Virus record (IMG/VR): IMGVR_UViG_3300044998_000363
Span: 1-36,007 of that record
DNA: 36,007 nt
DNA from: a virus
Direction: 5' to 3' (one strand)
In this document: positions 11,974-21,066 of the stretch, one piece after another
How positions within the stretch are numbered: the first letter of the stretch is position 1
How the letters are laid out: every line of letters starts with the position of its first letter
Notes under the pieces: model-generated
The model's input: only the letters and a program-made list of their open reading frames with translations
The model's database searches: none
What the model was told of the DNA's origin: nothing
Made by a program: the position numbers and the translations under genes

Positions 11974-13665
11974 ATGCGCGTGCTGGGCGTCTTCCACGCC
12001 TACCCGCCGACGCACAACGCCGGCGCCGAGTGGATGGCCCACGCCATGCTCCGCCATCTCGTCGCCCACGGCCACCAGGTCCGCGTCGCTCTGTCGCGGC
12101 CGGGCCGCCCCGGGCCGCTCGACGGCGTCGAGGTGGTCAACCTGCCCGCCGGCGGGCTGTGCCGCTCCGACCTGTACGGCGTCGACGTGGTCGTCACCCA
12201 CCTGGAGAACACCGCCGAGACGACGCGCCGCGCCCGCGAGGCCGGGGTGCCCGCGGTGCACCTCCTGCACAACACCTTCCCCGCGTCGAAGCAGTGGGCG
12301 CGGCTGCCGGGCTGCGCCCTGCTCGTCGCCAACAGCGAGTGGATGCGCGCCGACTTCGCCACCGTCCCCGGCCTGCCCCGCACCGTCGTCGTCCGCCCGC
12401 CCGTCGACTGGCGCGAGTACGCCACGACACCCGGCGACCTGGTGACGATCATCAACCTGTTCGCCAACAAGGGCGGCCACCACTTCTGGCGCCTCGCCGC
12501 CGCCATGCCCGACACCCGCTTCCTCGCCGTGCAGGGCGCCTACGGCCGCCAGGTCATCCCGCCCGTCGTGCCGCCCAACGTCACCCTGGCCGCGAACACG
12601 CCGCGGATCCGCGACGAGGTGTACGCCCGCACCCGCATCCTGCTCATGCCGTCCGAGTACGAGTCGTGGGGCCGCACCGGTGTCGAGGCGATGGCGTCCG
12701 GCATCCCGGTCATCGCCCACCCCACCCCGGGGCTGCGCGAGTCGCTCGGCGACGCCGGCATCTTCGTCGACCGCGACGACACCGCCGGCTGGGCCGACGC
12801 CATCGCCGAGCTGTCCGACCCCGACGTCTACGCCCAGGTGTCGCGCCGCGCCGCGGCCAGGGCCCGCGAGCTCGACCCGGCCGAGGACCTCGAGACGTGG
12901 CGCGCAGCCGTCGAGTCGCTCGCCGGCCGCTCCCGCTGCTCGCTGCGCCCGAAGGTGTCCGCGCCCCGCGGCGACGGCCTGGACGTCGTTTACCCGGTGA
13001 AGCGCACCCGCGACGGCAACGAGGAGCTGCGCTACTCGCTGCGCAGCCTGCACGCCCACGTCCCCCACGGGCGCGTGTGGGTGCTCGGCGACACGGTGCA
13101 GTGGCTGGCCAACGTGACGGTGCTGCCCCGCCCCCAGGAAGGCATCGACCAGTACGCGAAGGTCCGTGGCCACCTGGCGGAGATGGTGCGCCACCCCGAC
13201 TGCCCGCCGCGGTTCGCACTGTGGAACGACGACTTCTTCCGCATGGCGCCCCTCGACGCCTACGAGACGGTGCACCGCGGGCCGCTGGCCACGATGGCCG
13301 CCGAGCTCGCGCCGCTGGGCAACCGCTTCGCCCGCAGCCTGACGCAGACGCTGCAGCTGCTCACCGCGCGCGGCATCACGCAGCCGCTGTCGTACGAGCA
13401 CCACCAGCCGCTGGTCGTCGACCGCGACGTGCTGCGCCTGGTGCTGGACCGCTGGGCGGACCTGCAGCAGCCGTGGCAGTGGCGCAGCGTCCTGGCCAAC
13501 GTGGCCGCCCTGGGCGGCGTGGAGGCCCTGGACGTGAAGGTGCACGACCCGGCCGCCTTGCCGGCCGGCGGGTGGGCGTCGACGTCGCCGGCGGCGTGGC
13601 AGGGCGCGACAGGACAGCAGATCCGGGCGCGGTTCACCGAGCCGTCCCCCTACGAGAAGCACTGA
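11974..13665 (+). CDS. GT4 glycosyltransferase fused to a Stealth-like domain
   Basis: 563 aa, ATG start. Residues 1 to about 320 are a GT-B glycosyltransferase family 4 enzyme: an N-terminal G-V-F-H-A-Y-P-P-T-H-N-A-G-A-E loop, I-N-L-F-A-N-K-G-G before the donor domain, and an E-x7-E-type donor motif in P-S-E-Y-E-S-W-G-R-T-G-V-E at about 226 to 238. From about 335 a second domain shows D-V-V-Y-P-V-K, E-E-L-R-Y-S-L-R-S-L, V-W-V-L-G-D and W-N-D-D-F-F (418-422). These resemble the conserved regions of Stealth-type sugar-phosphate transferases. The protein may both glycosylate and add a sugar phosphate. The target is unknown: virion proteins, phage DNA or host surface polymers are possible. Confidence 0.75.
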   Translation: MRVLGVFHAYPPTHNAGAEWMAHAMLRHLVAHGHQVRVALSRPGRPGPLDGVEVVNLPAGGLCRSDLYGVDVVVTHLENTAETTRRAREAGVPAVHLLHNTFPASKQWARLPGCALLVANSEWMRADFATVPGLPRTVVVRPPVDWREYATTPGDLVTIINLFANKGGHHFWRLAAAMPDTRFLAVQGAYGRQVIPPVVPPNVTLAANTPRIRDEVYARTRILLMPSEYESWGRTGVEAMASGIPVIAHPTPGLRESLGDAGIFVDRDDTAGWADAIAELSDPDVYAQVSRRAAARARELDPAEDLETWRAAVESLAGRSRCSLRPKVSAPRGDGLDVVYPVKRTRDGNEELRYSLRSLHAHVPHGRVWVLGDTVQWLANVTVLPRPQEGIDQYAKVRGHLAEMVRHPDCPPRFALWNDDFFRMAPLDAYETVHRGPLATMAAELAPLGNRFARSLTQTLQLLTARGITQPLSYEHHQPLVVDRDVLRLVLDRWADLQQPWQWRSVLANVAALGGVEALDVKVHDPAALPAGGWASTSPAAWQGATGQQIRARFTEPSPYEKH

Positions 13666-13674
13666 GGAGACGAC

Positions 13675-14040
13675 GTGAGCTTCACGATTGCGGAGAGCCA
13701 GGCGACTCTCGATGCCCGCTTCCCGACCACGGGGGCGACGGACCACATCGCCTACAGCGCGAACGGGTCGTCCGAGACGGGCAGCCTGGCGCGCACGGCG
13801 GTCGGCGCGACGGGCTGGGCTGCGGCAACGGCCGCAAACCCGTCGGTGAAGTCGAACGCGAACGTCCTGACGAGCGCGGCGGCGTCCGGCTCGGTCACGG
13901 TGTCGCACTTCGCCATCTACACAGCGTCGTCGGGCGGCACGCAGCGGACGGAGTGGCAGGCGTTGACGACGCCTCGCGCGCTGCTGTCGGGCGACAAGCT
14001 CGAGTGGGCCGTCGGCGAGCTCGACATCACCCTGACCTGA
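13675..14040 (+). CDS. Phage structural protein (decoration or tail fiber type), 121 aa
   Basis: GTG follows GAGGAG. The product is Ala/Ser/Thr/Gly-rich and beta-like, with H-I-A-Y-S-A-N-G, a stretch T-A-V-G-A-T-G-W and the C-terminal L-S-G-D-K-L-E-W-A-V-G. The last motif occurs in small phage fiber or decoration proteins that describe a boundary value per sample-like strand (from memory, low certainty). It opens a block of five virion-type proteins placed before the terminase. No cysteine, membrane span or enzymatic motif is seen. Confidence 0.6.
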   Translation: MSFTIAESQATLDARFPTTGATDHIAYSANGSSETGSLARTAVGATGWAAATAANPSVKSNANVLTSAAASGSVTVSHFAIYTASSGGTQRTEWQALTTPRALLSGDKLEWAVGELDITLT

Positions 14041-14044
14041 CTCG

Positions 14045-14878
14045 ATGCTGCTGAATCCGGCGCGTCCCGGCTACACGTCGTCGCAGACCCTTCCGACGAC
14101 GACTTCGGCAGCGGGCACGTCGATCGCGGCGAACGCTTCGATCCACACGAAGGGCACGACGCCAACGCAGTTGATCGCGTCCACGTCGGCGGACTCGTAC
14201 GGCATCTTCGTGCACGTCGAGAACACTGCGTCGTCGAACGTGGCGACGAACGTGCTGCTCGACATCATGCGTGGCGCTGCGGCGTCCGAGGTCGTGCTGA
14301 TCCCCGACCTGCACGCGGGCTGGACTTTGCCGCAAGCCTCGTCTGCGGCAGTCAAGTCGTACTTCTTCCCGCTGTTCATCCCGTCTGGGACGCGGCTGTC
14401 GGCACGTTCGCAGGCGCTCATCACGGCGGACACGGTGCTGGTGTCGGTGCATCTGTTGCAGCGGCCGACGCAACTCGGGTTCGTCGGCTCGCGGGTGACG
14501 GCGTACGGGGTGGACGCGGCCAACTCGCGGGGCACCACGAACACGTCGGGCAACAACGCCTACGGGACGGCGGTTGCGGTCAGCGGCTCGACCACGAACC
14601 CGATCAAGTACATGCAACTCGGCCTCGGCCCTGGCACGCGCACGACGGTCACCGACCAGCGGGTGCGGGCGCAGATCACGCTGGGCGCGTCCAGTGTGCT
14701 CGTGACGGACTTGCAGGGCTTCACCGACACGGGCACCGAGTCGATCCACGCCAACGAGGCCAACCAGGCGCTCGCCGGGATGCTGTGGAACCTGCCGGCC
14801 GGGCTCGACCTGCGCGTGGCGACCATGCACAACACGACCGGCGCGTCCTTCGACGCAATCGTCTACGGGGTGGACTGA
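14045..14878 (+). CDS. Virion structural protein, beta-rich, 277 aa
   Basis: ATG four bases after the previous stop. The protein is Thr/Ser/Ala/Gly-rich with long alternating beta segments and a Thr-rich N-terminus (SSQTLPTTTSAAGTSI). It includes W-T-L-P and F-F-P-L-F-I-P-S-G-T-R, as in capsid-decoration and tail-tip proteins. It has few charges and no cysteines. No family is recognised; the composition and its neighbours suggest a tail or capsid surface protein. Confidence 0.55.
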   Translation: MLLNPARPGYTSSQTLPTTTSAAGTSIAANASIHTKGTTPTQLIASTSADSYGIFVHVENTASSNVATNVLLDIMRGAAASEVVLIPDLHAGWTLPQASSAAVKSYFFPLFIPSGTRLSARSQALITADTVLVSVHLLQRPTQLGFVGSRVTAYGVDAANSRGTTNTSGNNAYGTAVAVSGSTTNPIKYMQLGLGPGTRTTVTDQRVRAQITLGASSVLVTDLQGFTDTGTESIHANEANQALAGMLWNLPAGLDLRVATMHNTTGASFDAIVYGVD

Positions 14879-14879
14879 C

Positions 14880-15230
14880 ATGGCGATCAGTGAGGCGTTC
14901 CAGTCGTCGGCCACGATCGGCGTCACCGAGTACTTCCTTGCCGCCGCATCCACCACGCAGGGCTCGGGGCAGGCCGACGACGGCGTGTACCAGCTCGCGC
15001 TCGAGCTCCACAACCTCGTCGCGGGTGACATCTTCCGCGTGCGCGCGTGGGATGCGATCTCGTCTGGCGGCACCGCGCGCGTCATCTTCGAGGAGAACGT
15101 GCCCGGCCCCGTCGGCACCCCGCTGACGGTGTTCCCGTCGCTGATCCTGCTGCACAAGTGGGACTACTCACTGACGCGCATCGCCGGGTCTGACCGTTCG
15201 ATCGCTTGGAGCATTCGGAAGGTCGCGTAG
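14880..15230 (+). CDS. Small structural protein, 116 aa
   Basis: ATG one base after the previous stop. It is beta-rich, with Y-F-L-A-A-A-S-T-T at about residue 18, Y-Q-L-A-L-E-L-H-N-L in the middle and a final I-A-W-S-I-R-K-V-A. Its strand pattern and lack of enzyme motifs suit a virion component working with the proteins on either side. The function is otherwise unknown. Confidence 0.5.
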   Translation: MAISEAFQSSATIGVTEYFLAAASTTQGSGQADDGVYQLALELHNLVAGDIFRVRAWDAISSGGTARVIFEENVPGPVGTPLTVFPSLILLHKWDYSLTRIAGSDRSIAWSIRKVA

Positions 15231-15233
15231 CCC

Positions 15234-16355
15234 ATGAGCCTCTGGTGGTACCAGCCGCTAGAGGCGGCGACGCAGCAGCTCGAAGCCGCGGGCACCACCT
15301 ACGCCGCGTCGGGCACCATCGCAGCCGAGTCGACCGTCGCGGGCGCCGCCACCTACGTGCAGCCCGCATCGGGCAGCGTCACGGGCACGTCCACGACGGC
15401 AGGCGCGGTCGCGGCGCGCTTCACAGCCAGTGGCACGGACTCGTCTGTGTCCACCACGGCCGGGGCGGTCACGTCCATCCTGCTGGCCGCTGGCACGGAC
15501 GCCTCGACCTCGACCACGGCGGGCGCGGTCACCTCGTACCTGCTGGCATCCGGCGCCAGCGCCGCCACGACCAGCACCGCCGGCGCGGTCACCTCAGTGC
15601 TCGCCGCGGCCGGCACCGTCGAAGCAACCACGACCGTCACCGGCAACGCCGACCGCCAGGGCGTCACCTACGCCGCCAGCGGCACCGTCACGGCAACGTC
15701 GAGCGCGTCTGGTGCGGTCACAAGCACCCTGCGGGCAGCAGGGGCCAGCGAGGCGCTCGCAGCCGCCAGCGGCACCACCACGGCCATCCTGCTCGCCGCC
15801 GGGACCGTCGAGGCGACCGCCGCCACGGCCGGCACCGCAGCCACCATCCAGCCCGTCACCGGCACCGTCGAGGCGCTCGTCACCGTCATTGGCGACGCCA
15901 CCATCGCCCCCAACGTCACCACCTACGCCGCGTCGGGCACCATCGCCCTCGCCACCAGCGCTGCCGGCACCGTCACCTCCCGCCTCGCCGCCGCCGGGGC
16001 CGTCGCCGCCGACGCCAACACCGCCGGAACCGTCACCGCCAGGCGCCCCGCCGCTGGCACCGTCACCGTCACCGCGCAGATGCTCGGCGCCGTCACCGCG
16101 CTGCTGCGGGCCGCCGGGACCATCCCCGTCGAGGTGCTCGTCACCGGCGACCCAGTCGGCGGCAGCACGCGCGACATCCTCGTCCAGGCGCGGCTGCTCG
16201 ACACGCTCCGCTCCGTCGCCCTGCACGACGACGTCGCCCGCTCCGCCCGCACCGCCGAACCAGCCCGGGCCGCCCAGGTCCGCGACCGCACCGACACCGC
16301 CCGCACCGAGGAGGCTCAGTGGCTCGCATCGACCGCGACAGCCTTGAGTACCTGA
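15234..16355 (+). CDS. Ala/Thr-rich repeat fiber protein, 373 aa
   Basis: ATG start. After W-W-Y-Q-P-L-E come about 14 repeats of roughly 20 residues (15291 to 16140) with the consensus A-A-G-T-V-x-A-x-T-x-T-A-G-A-V-T-S-x-L. Each is encoded by about 60 bp, with diverged DNA. The regular T/A/V/G pattern predicts a beta-solenoid or triple-beta fiber. The last 70 residues are charged and Arg-rich (T-L-R-S-V-A-L-H-D-D-V and after), probably an attachment or assembly segment. It is a candidate long fiber or head fiber. The next gene starts inside its 3' end. Confidence 0.65.
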   Translation: MSLWWYQPLEAATQQLEAAGTTYAASGTIAAESTVAGAATYVQPASGSVTGTSTTAGAVAARFTASGTDSSVSTTAGAVTSILLAAGTDASTSTTAGAVTSYLLASGASAATTSTAGAVTSVLAAAGTVEATTTVTGNADRQGVTYAASGTVTATSSASGAVTSTLRAAGASEALAAASGTTTAILLAAGTVEATAATAGTAATIQPVTGTVEALVTVIGDATIAPNVTTYAASGTIALATSAAGTVTSRLAAAGAVAADANTAGTVTARRPAAGTVTVTAQMLGAVTALLRAAGTIPVEVLVTGDPVGGSTRDILVQARLLDTLRSVALHDDVARSARTAEPARAAQVRDRTDTARTEEAQWLASTATALST

Positions 16356-16603
16356 GCGTCCGCATCGCATCCGACACCGACCTCAGCGGCGCCACCGTCG
16401 AGATCGCCATCGTCGACCAGGGCGTGCGCCCCGAGACCGGCGACTTCACCGCCGTCGACGAGTGGGACGGCGCCGACGCCAAGATCCTCGTCGGCCCGCC
16501 CAGCAACACCCTCGCCCCCGGCACCTACGACGTGTGGGTGCGGATCACCGACGCACCCGAGGCGCCCGTCCTTCGCGCCTCCCGCAGCCTCACCATCACC
16601 TGA
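16319..16603 (+). CDS. Small Ig-like structural protein, 94 aa
   Basis: GTG preceded by GAGGAGG; it overlaps the fiber gene by 37 bases. The strand pattern I-D-R-D-S-L-E-Y-L-S-V-R-I to G-T-Y-D-V-W-V-R-I-T-D resembles an immunoglobulin-like fold found in phage neck and decoration proteins. It lies last in the pre-terminase structural block. The specific location in the virion is not clear from sequence. Confidence 0.55.
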   Translation: MARIDRDSLEYLSVRIASDTDLSGATVEIAIVDQGVRPETGDFTAVDEWDGADAKILVGPPSNTLAPGTYDVWVRITDAPEAPVLRASRSLTIT

Positions 16604-16664
16604 CACACGCCGCCAGGCGCGGCGTCACGGAGGACGGCAGGACCGTCCCCGAAGGGAGCACCCG

Positions 16665-17168
16665 ATGCCGTTCACCAGCCAGCAGGACGAGCAGCTGCGC
16701 GCCCTGCACGCCGAAGGTGTCGGCTGCAACGAGATCGCCCGCCGCATGAACGTCACCAACAAGGACGTGTCGCTGCGAGCCAAGGCCCTCGGCCTGCCCT
16801 TCGACCGGCGCCAGACCGCCGTCGCCACCAAGGCCCGCACCGAAGAGGCCCGCGCCCGTCGCGTCGACATCATCCACCGCCTCTACGACCGCGCCGAGGC
16901 GCTCCTCGCCCGCCTCGAGGCCGACAGCTTCACCACCCTCGTGCCCTGTGGGCCCGGCGAGCAGGAACCACGGGACCTCCACTTCGTCCCGCCCAGCGAC
17001 GAGCGCTACCTCGCCTCCGCCATGACCGCCCACCTCGCCTCGGCGCTGAAGCTCGAGCAGCACGACGCCGACCGGGCCCGCGACACCGAGCTCGCCGCGC
17101 AGGCCATCGGGCTCGGCAAGGCCATCGCCAACGCCGTCGCCCAGGCAGCCGATGACACTGGAGGCTGA
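16665..17168 (+). CDS. Terminase small subunit
   Basis: 167 aa, ATG preceded by GAAGGGAG. The N-terminus is a helix-turn-helix (QQDEQLRALHAEGVGCNEIARRM) as in small terminases that recognise the packaging site. The middle is basic and helical; the C-terminus is helical and acidic, suited to oligomer formation. It overlaps the large subunit gene by 17 bases. The pac or cos site is not visible. Confidence 0.8.
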   Translation: MPFTSQQDEQLRALHAEGVGCNEIARRMNVTNKDVSLRAKALGLPFDRRQTAVATKARTEEARARRVDIIHRLYDRAEALLARLEADSFTTLVPCGPGEQEPRDLHFVPPSDERYLASAMTAHLASALKLEQHDADRARDTELAAQAIGLGKAIANAVAQAADDTGG

Positions 17169-18402
17169 CCTCGGCCTCTCCCCCAAGCAGGCCCGCAGCG
17201 TCGTCCACGCCGACGCCAAGGTCAACATCTGGGAAGGCGCAGTCCGCTCCGGCAAGACCGTGTCGTCGCTGCTGCGCTGGCTCACCTACGTCGCACAGGC
17301 CCCCTTCGGCGGCGAGCTCGTCGTCGTCGGCCGCACCCGCGACTCGATCTACCGCAACGTCTTCAGCCCCCTCATGGACCCCGGCCTGTTCGGGCCGCTC
17401 GCCGCCGCCACCACCTACACCCGCGGCGCACCCACCGCGGTCATGTTCGGCCGCACCGTCCACGTCCTCGGCGCATCCGACGCCAAGGCCGAGAAGATCC
17501 TCCGAGGCTTGACCTGCGCCGGCGCCTACGTCGACGAGGCCACCGTCATCCCCGAGGAATTCTTCACCCAGCTGTTCGCCCGGCTGTCCGTCACCGGCGC
17601 GCAGATGTTCGCCACCACCAACCCGGACAACCCCGCGCACTGGCTGAAGACGAAGTGGATCGACCGGGCCGCCGAGCTCGGCTACCGCATCTTCCGCTTC
17701 GTCCTCGACGACAACCCGTTCCTCGACGCCGACTACGTCGAGGGGCTGAAGCGGCAGTACACCGGCCTGTGGCGCCGCCGCTTCATCCTTGGCGAGTGGG
17801 TCGCCGCCGACGGCGCCGTCTACGACAGCTTCGACCCGGCCCGCCACGTCGTCCACGACCTGCCCGACGACCTGCGCTGGCTCGCCCTCGGCGTGGACTA
17901 CGGCACCACGAACGCCTCCGCCGCGCTCATGCTCGGCCTGTCACCCAGCCAGCGCCGCCTCTACCTGACCGACGAGTGGCGCATCCAGCCCACCGACTCC
18001 ACGACCAGGCTCACCGACGCCGAGCAGTCGCAGGCGCTGCGCGCATGGCTGCCCGTCAAGCCCGAATGGGTCGTCGTCGACCCGGCCGCCGCCTCGTTCA
18101 AGGTGCAGCTGTGGCGCGACGGGCTCACCTGCACCGACGCCGACAACGACGTCGTGTACGGCATCCGCACCGTGTCGTCCCTGCTGGCCACCGACGCCCT
18201 GGCCATCCACGACTCCTGCACCTGGCTGCTCGGCGAGATCCCCGGCTACTCGTGGGACCCGAAGGCCACCGAGAAGGGCGAGGACAAGCCCGTGAAGGTC
18301 GCCGACCACTCCCTCGACGCCGCCCGCTACGCGATCGCATCGACCCAGGCCCTGTGGGCCAACATGATCCCGCTGGAAGGGGAAGCCCGTGCCGCTGCCT
18401 GA
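17152..18402 (+). CDS. terL: Terminase large subunit
   Basis: 416 aa, ATG start. The ATPase has Walker A G-A-V-R-S-G-K-T (29-36) and Walker B A-Y-V-D128-E129. The C-terminal RNase-H-like nuclease has its expected acids: D249 in G-V-D-Y-G-T, D310 in V-V-V-D-P and D385/D389 in D-H-S-L-D. The short length, with nuclease after ATPase, fits the terminase 3/6-type group of siphoviruses. It pumps DNA into the prohead through the portal and cuts it. The 14-base overlap with the portal gene keeps the packaging genes coupled. Confidence 0.92.
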   Translation: MTLEADLGLSPKQARSVVHADAKVNIWEGAVRSGKTVSSLLRWLTYVAQAPFGGELVVVGRTRDSIYRNVFSPLMDPGLFGPLAAATTYTRGAPTAVMFGRTVHVLGASDAKAEKILRGLTCAGAYVDEATVIPEEFFTQLFARLSVTGAQMFATTNPDNPAHWLKTKWIDRAAELGYRIFRFVLDDNPFLDADYVEGLKRQYTGLWRRRFILGEWVAADGAVYDSFDPARHVVHDLPDDLRWLALGVDYGTTNASAALMLGLSPSQRRLYLTDEWRIQPTDSTTRLTDAEQSQALRAWLPVKPEWVVVDPAAASFKVQLWRDGLTCTDADNDVVYGIRTVSSLLATDALAIHDSCTWLLGEIPGYSWDPKATEKGEDKPVKVADHSLDAARYAIASTQALWANMIPLEGEARAAA

Positions 18403-19906
18403 CGCCAGCATCGCGTGGCCCCCCAAGCCGTTCGACACCGCCTACGCCGCGATGGCCACCTGGGACGCCTGGTACGTCGGGAAGCCCGAGACCCTCCACG
18501 ACGTGTACCGGCGCCGCCTCACGGCCCGCCCCGCGCAGTTCTCCGGCGGCGTCGTCGGCGCCGTGGCCCGCTGGTTCTGGGGCCGCCCCACCCCCGCCGG
18601 GCAGTCCCGCACCCGCCTGCACGTGCCGCTGCCCGCCGACATCGCCACGACCTCGGCCGACCTGCTGTTCTCCGAGGTGCCCAGCATGCTCGTCGACGGC
18701 GGCACCCAGGCCGCGCAGGAGCGTCTCGACGTCATCCTCGACGACGGCGTCCACACCGAGCTGCTCGAGGCCGCCGAGGTGGCCGCCGCGCTCGGCGGCG
18801 CCTACCTGCGGGTGCAGTGGGACGCCGAAATCGCCGACCACGCCTTCCTCGACGCCGTGTCCGCCGACGCCGCCATCCCCGAGTTCCGCTGGGGCCGCCT
18901 CGCCGCCGTCACCTTCTGGCACGAGGTGGACCGCGAGCCCGGCATGGTGCTGCGCCACCTCGAACGCCACGAGCGCGGCGCCATCTACCACGCGCTCTAC
19001 CAGGGCTCCGACAGCGAGCTCGGGCGGCCCGTGCCGCTCGCCGAGCACCCCTCGACGGCCGACCTGCAGGTCAACGCCGAGGGCTACCTCGAGACCGGCT
19101 CGCAGCGCCTCACCGCGGTGCACATCCCGAACATGCGGCCCAACCGCACCTGGCGGTCCATGCCCGACCTGGCCGCGCTCGGCCGCTCCGACTTCGACGG
19201 CATCGAGCCGATCTTCGACGCCCTCGACGAGACATACTCGTCGTGGATGCGGGACGTGCGGCTCGGCAGGGCCCGCATCCTCGTTCCCGAGGCGTACCTG
19301 GAGAACAACGGGCCCGGCCGCGGCGCCACCTTCGACGAGGACCGCGAGGTCTTCGCGTCCCTCAACATGCTGCCCAAGCCGGGCGGCGCCGTCGAGATCA
19401 CGCCCAACCAGTTCGCCATCCGCTGGGCCGAGCACCAGGCCACCGCGCAGGCCCTCGTCGAGCAGGCCGTGCGCGCCGCCGGCTACTCCGCCTCCACCTT
19501 CGGCGAGACCGACGGCGACAACGTCATCACCGCCACCGAGGTCCACGCCCGCCAGCAGCGCTCCCTCGTCACCCGCGAGAAGAAGACCCGCTACTGGACC
19601 GCCGCGCTGCGCCAGATCCTGCCCGCGCTGCTCGACGTCGACCAGGCCGTCTTCGCCAGCGGCGCCGGCGGCCAGGACGTCGCCGTGGAGTTCCCTGCCG
19701 CGGTGCAGCCCGACCAGCAGCAGCTGGCCGCCACCGCCGAGCTGCTGTCCCGGGCGCAGGCCGCCTCCGCCGAGACGCTCGTGGCGATGGTGCACCCCGA
19801 CTGGGACGAGCAGGCCGTCGCCGAGGAGGCCGCCCGCATCGCCTCCGAACGCTCGTTCGCCATGCCGGACCCGCTCGCCCTCGTCCCCGACGAGGCGCAG
19901 GCATAG
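18389..19906 (+). CDS. Portal protein
   Basis: 505 aa from a GTG overlapping the end of the terminase gene. N-terminal W-D-A-W-Y-V-G and V-A-R-W-F-W-G-R-P-T-P, a long helical core and the C-terminal glutamine-rich helix (VQPDQQQLAATAELL) match portals of the SPP1 gp6 group. Its dodecamer would sit at one capsid vertex as packaging channel and neck platform. The position between terminase and the MuF-like gene is canonical. Confidence 0.88.
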   Translation: MPLPDASIAWPPKPFDTAYAAMATWDAWYVGKPETLHDVYRRRLTARPAQFSGGVVGAVARWFWGRPTPAGQSRTRLHVPLPADIATTSADLLFSEVPSMLVDGGTQAAQERLDVILDDGVHTELLEAAEVAAALGGAYLRVQWDAEIADHAFLDAVSADAAIPEFRWGRLAAVTFWHEVDREPGMVLRHLERHERGAIYHALYQGSDSELGRPVPLAEHPSTADLQVNAEGYLETGSQRLTAVHIPNMRPNRTWRSMPDLAALGRSDFDGIEPIFDALDETYSSWMRDVRLGRARILVPEAYLENNGPGRGATFDEDREVFASLNMLPKPGGAVEITPNQFAIRWAEHQATAQALVEQAVRAAGYSASTFGETDGDNVITATEVHARQQRSLVTREKKTRYWTAALRQILPALLDVDQAVFASGAGGQDVAVEFPAAVQPDQQQLAATAELLSRAQAASAETLVAMVHPDWDEQAVAEEAARIASERSFAMPDPLALVPDEAQA

Positions 19907-19917
19907 TCTGACCTGGG

Positions 19918-21018
19918 ATGCCGTCCTCCCCTGACGTGTCGCCCCGCGTCTACGCGGAGGTGCTGCGGATCTACGCCGACGCCGAGATGGCGATGCTGCG
20001 GCTCCTCGCCCGCTACCTGGGCGCCGGGCTCGACTCGCCCGACTGGGCCGTCCGCAAGCTCGCCGAGCTGCAGACCCTGCGGCGCCTCGCCGAACGGGAC
20101 CTGGCCGGCCTGGACACGCAGACCGCCGCGGCCATCCGCGACGCGGTGCAGCGCGCCTACGCCACCGGATCGGCGCAGGCCGTCGCCGACCTGCAGGCCC
20201 TCGCTGTCGAGCAGGTGCTGCCACCGGCCCGCGCCATGGCCGTCGACCGGCTCGCCGCCGAGGCCGTCGGCGCAGTCGCCGCAACCCGGGTGGGCATCCT
20301 GCGCGGCACCCTGGACGCCTACCGGCAGGCCGTCGCCACCAACATCGGCGGCGTCCTCACTGGCGCCGACACCCGCCGTCGCAACGCCCAGCGGGTCCTC
20401 GACACCCTCGCCGACCGCGGCGTGACCGGCTTCACCGACCGGGCCGGGCGACGCTGGCGCCTCGAGTCCTACGTCGAGATGGCCACCCGCACCGTTGCCG
20501 GCCGGGCCCAGGTGCAAGGCCACCTCGACTACCTGGCCGCATCGGGCGTCGACCTGGTCATCGTGTCCGACGCGCCACGCGAATGCCCCCTGTGCCGCCC
20601 CTGGGAGGGGAAGGTGCTGTCGCAGTCCGGCGGCGTGGCCGGCACCATCCAGGCCCAGTCGGCATTGACCGGGCAGACCACCACCGTCGCCGTGGCCGGG
20701 ACCGTCTCGCAGGCGCAGGCCGCGGGGCTGTTCCACCCCAACTGCCGGCACTCCTTGTCCGCCTACCTGCCGGGCGCCACCCGCCTCACCGCTGCCAGGG
20801 GCGAGCCGGCCGGGTACGAGGCGCAGCAGAAGCAGCGCTACCTCGAGCGGGGCATCCGACGCTGGAAGCGCCGCGAGGCCGTCGCGCTCGACCCGCAGAC
20901 CCGCGCCGCCGCGGCCACCCGGGTACGGACCTGGCAGGGCGCCATGCGCCAGCACCTCGACACCAACCCCGCCCTCAAGCGGCAGTCGGCGCGCGAACGC
21001 ATCGGCGTCGCCATCTGA
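19918..21018 (+). CDS. MuF-like minor capsid protein
   Basis: 366 aa; the ATG follows the portal stop by 11 bases. The N-terminal 180 residues are helical. The region around 220 to 280 has C-P-L-C and F-H-P-N-C-R-H, the conserved C-x2-C with H-P-N-C-R-H motif of the minor capsid (SPP1 gp7/MuF-type) proteins. These are packed in the head beside the portal and help assembly or are ejected. No separate effector domain is evident beyond the C-terminal basic helix. Confidence 0.82.
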   Translation: MPSSPDVSPRVYAEVLRIYADAEMAMLRLLARYLGAGLDSPDWAVRKLAELQTLRRLAERDLAGLDTQTAAAIRDAVQRAYATGSAQAVADLQALAVEQVLPPARAMAVDRLAAEAVGAVAATRVGILRGTLDAYRQAVATNIGGVLTGADTRRRNAQRVLDTLADRGVTGFTDRAGRRWRLESYVEMATRTVAGRAQVQGHLDYLAASGVDLVIVSDAPRECPLCRPWEGKVLSQSGGVAGTIQAQSALTGQTTTVAVAGTVSQAQAAGLFHPNCRHSLSAYLPGATRLTAARGEPAGYEAQQKQRYLERGIRRWKRREAVALDPQTRAAAATRVRTWQGAMRQHLDTNPALKRQSARERIGVAI

Positions 21019-21021
21019 GCC

Positions 21022-21066
21022 ACCGCCATCCCGGCGGTTCGCAACCATCGCCCGGCAGGCCCGGGC
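21022..21066 (+). other. Two short hairpins before the scaffold gene
   Basis: ACCGCC (21022-21027) pairs with GGCGGT (21033-21038), loop ATCCC, followed by TTC. Then GCCCGG (21050-21055) pairs with CCGGGC (21061-21066), loop CAGGC. The 78-bp gap between the MuF-like and scaffold genes holds these, then AGGAGG before ATG. Weak termination or RNA processing is possible; no T-run is present. Confidence 0.4.
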
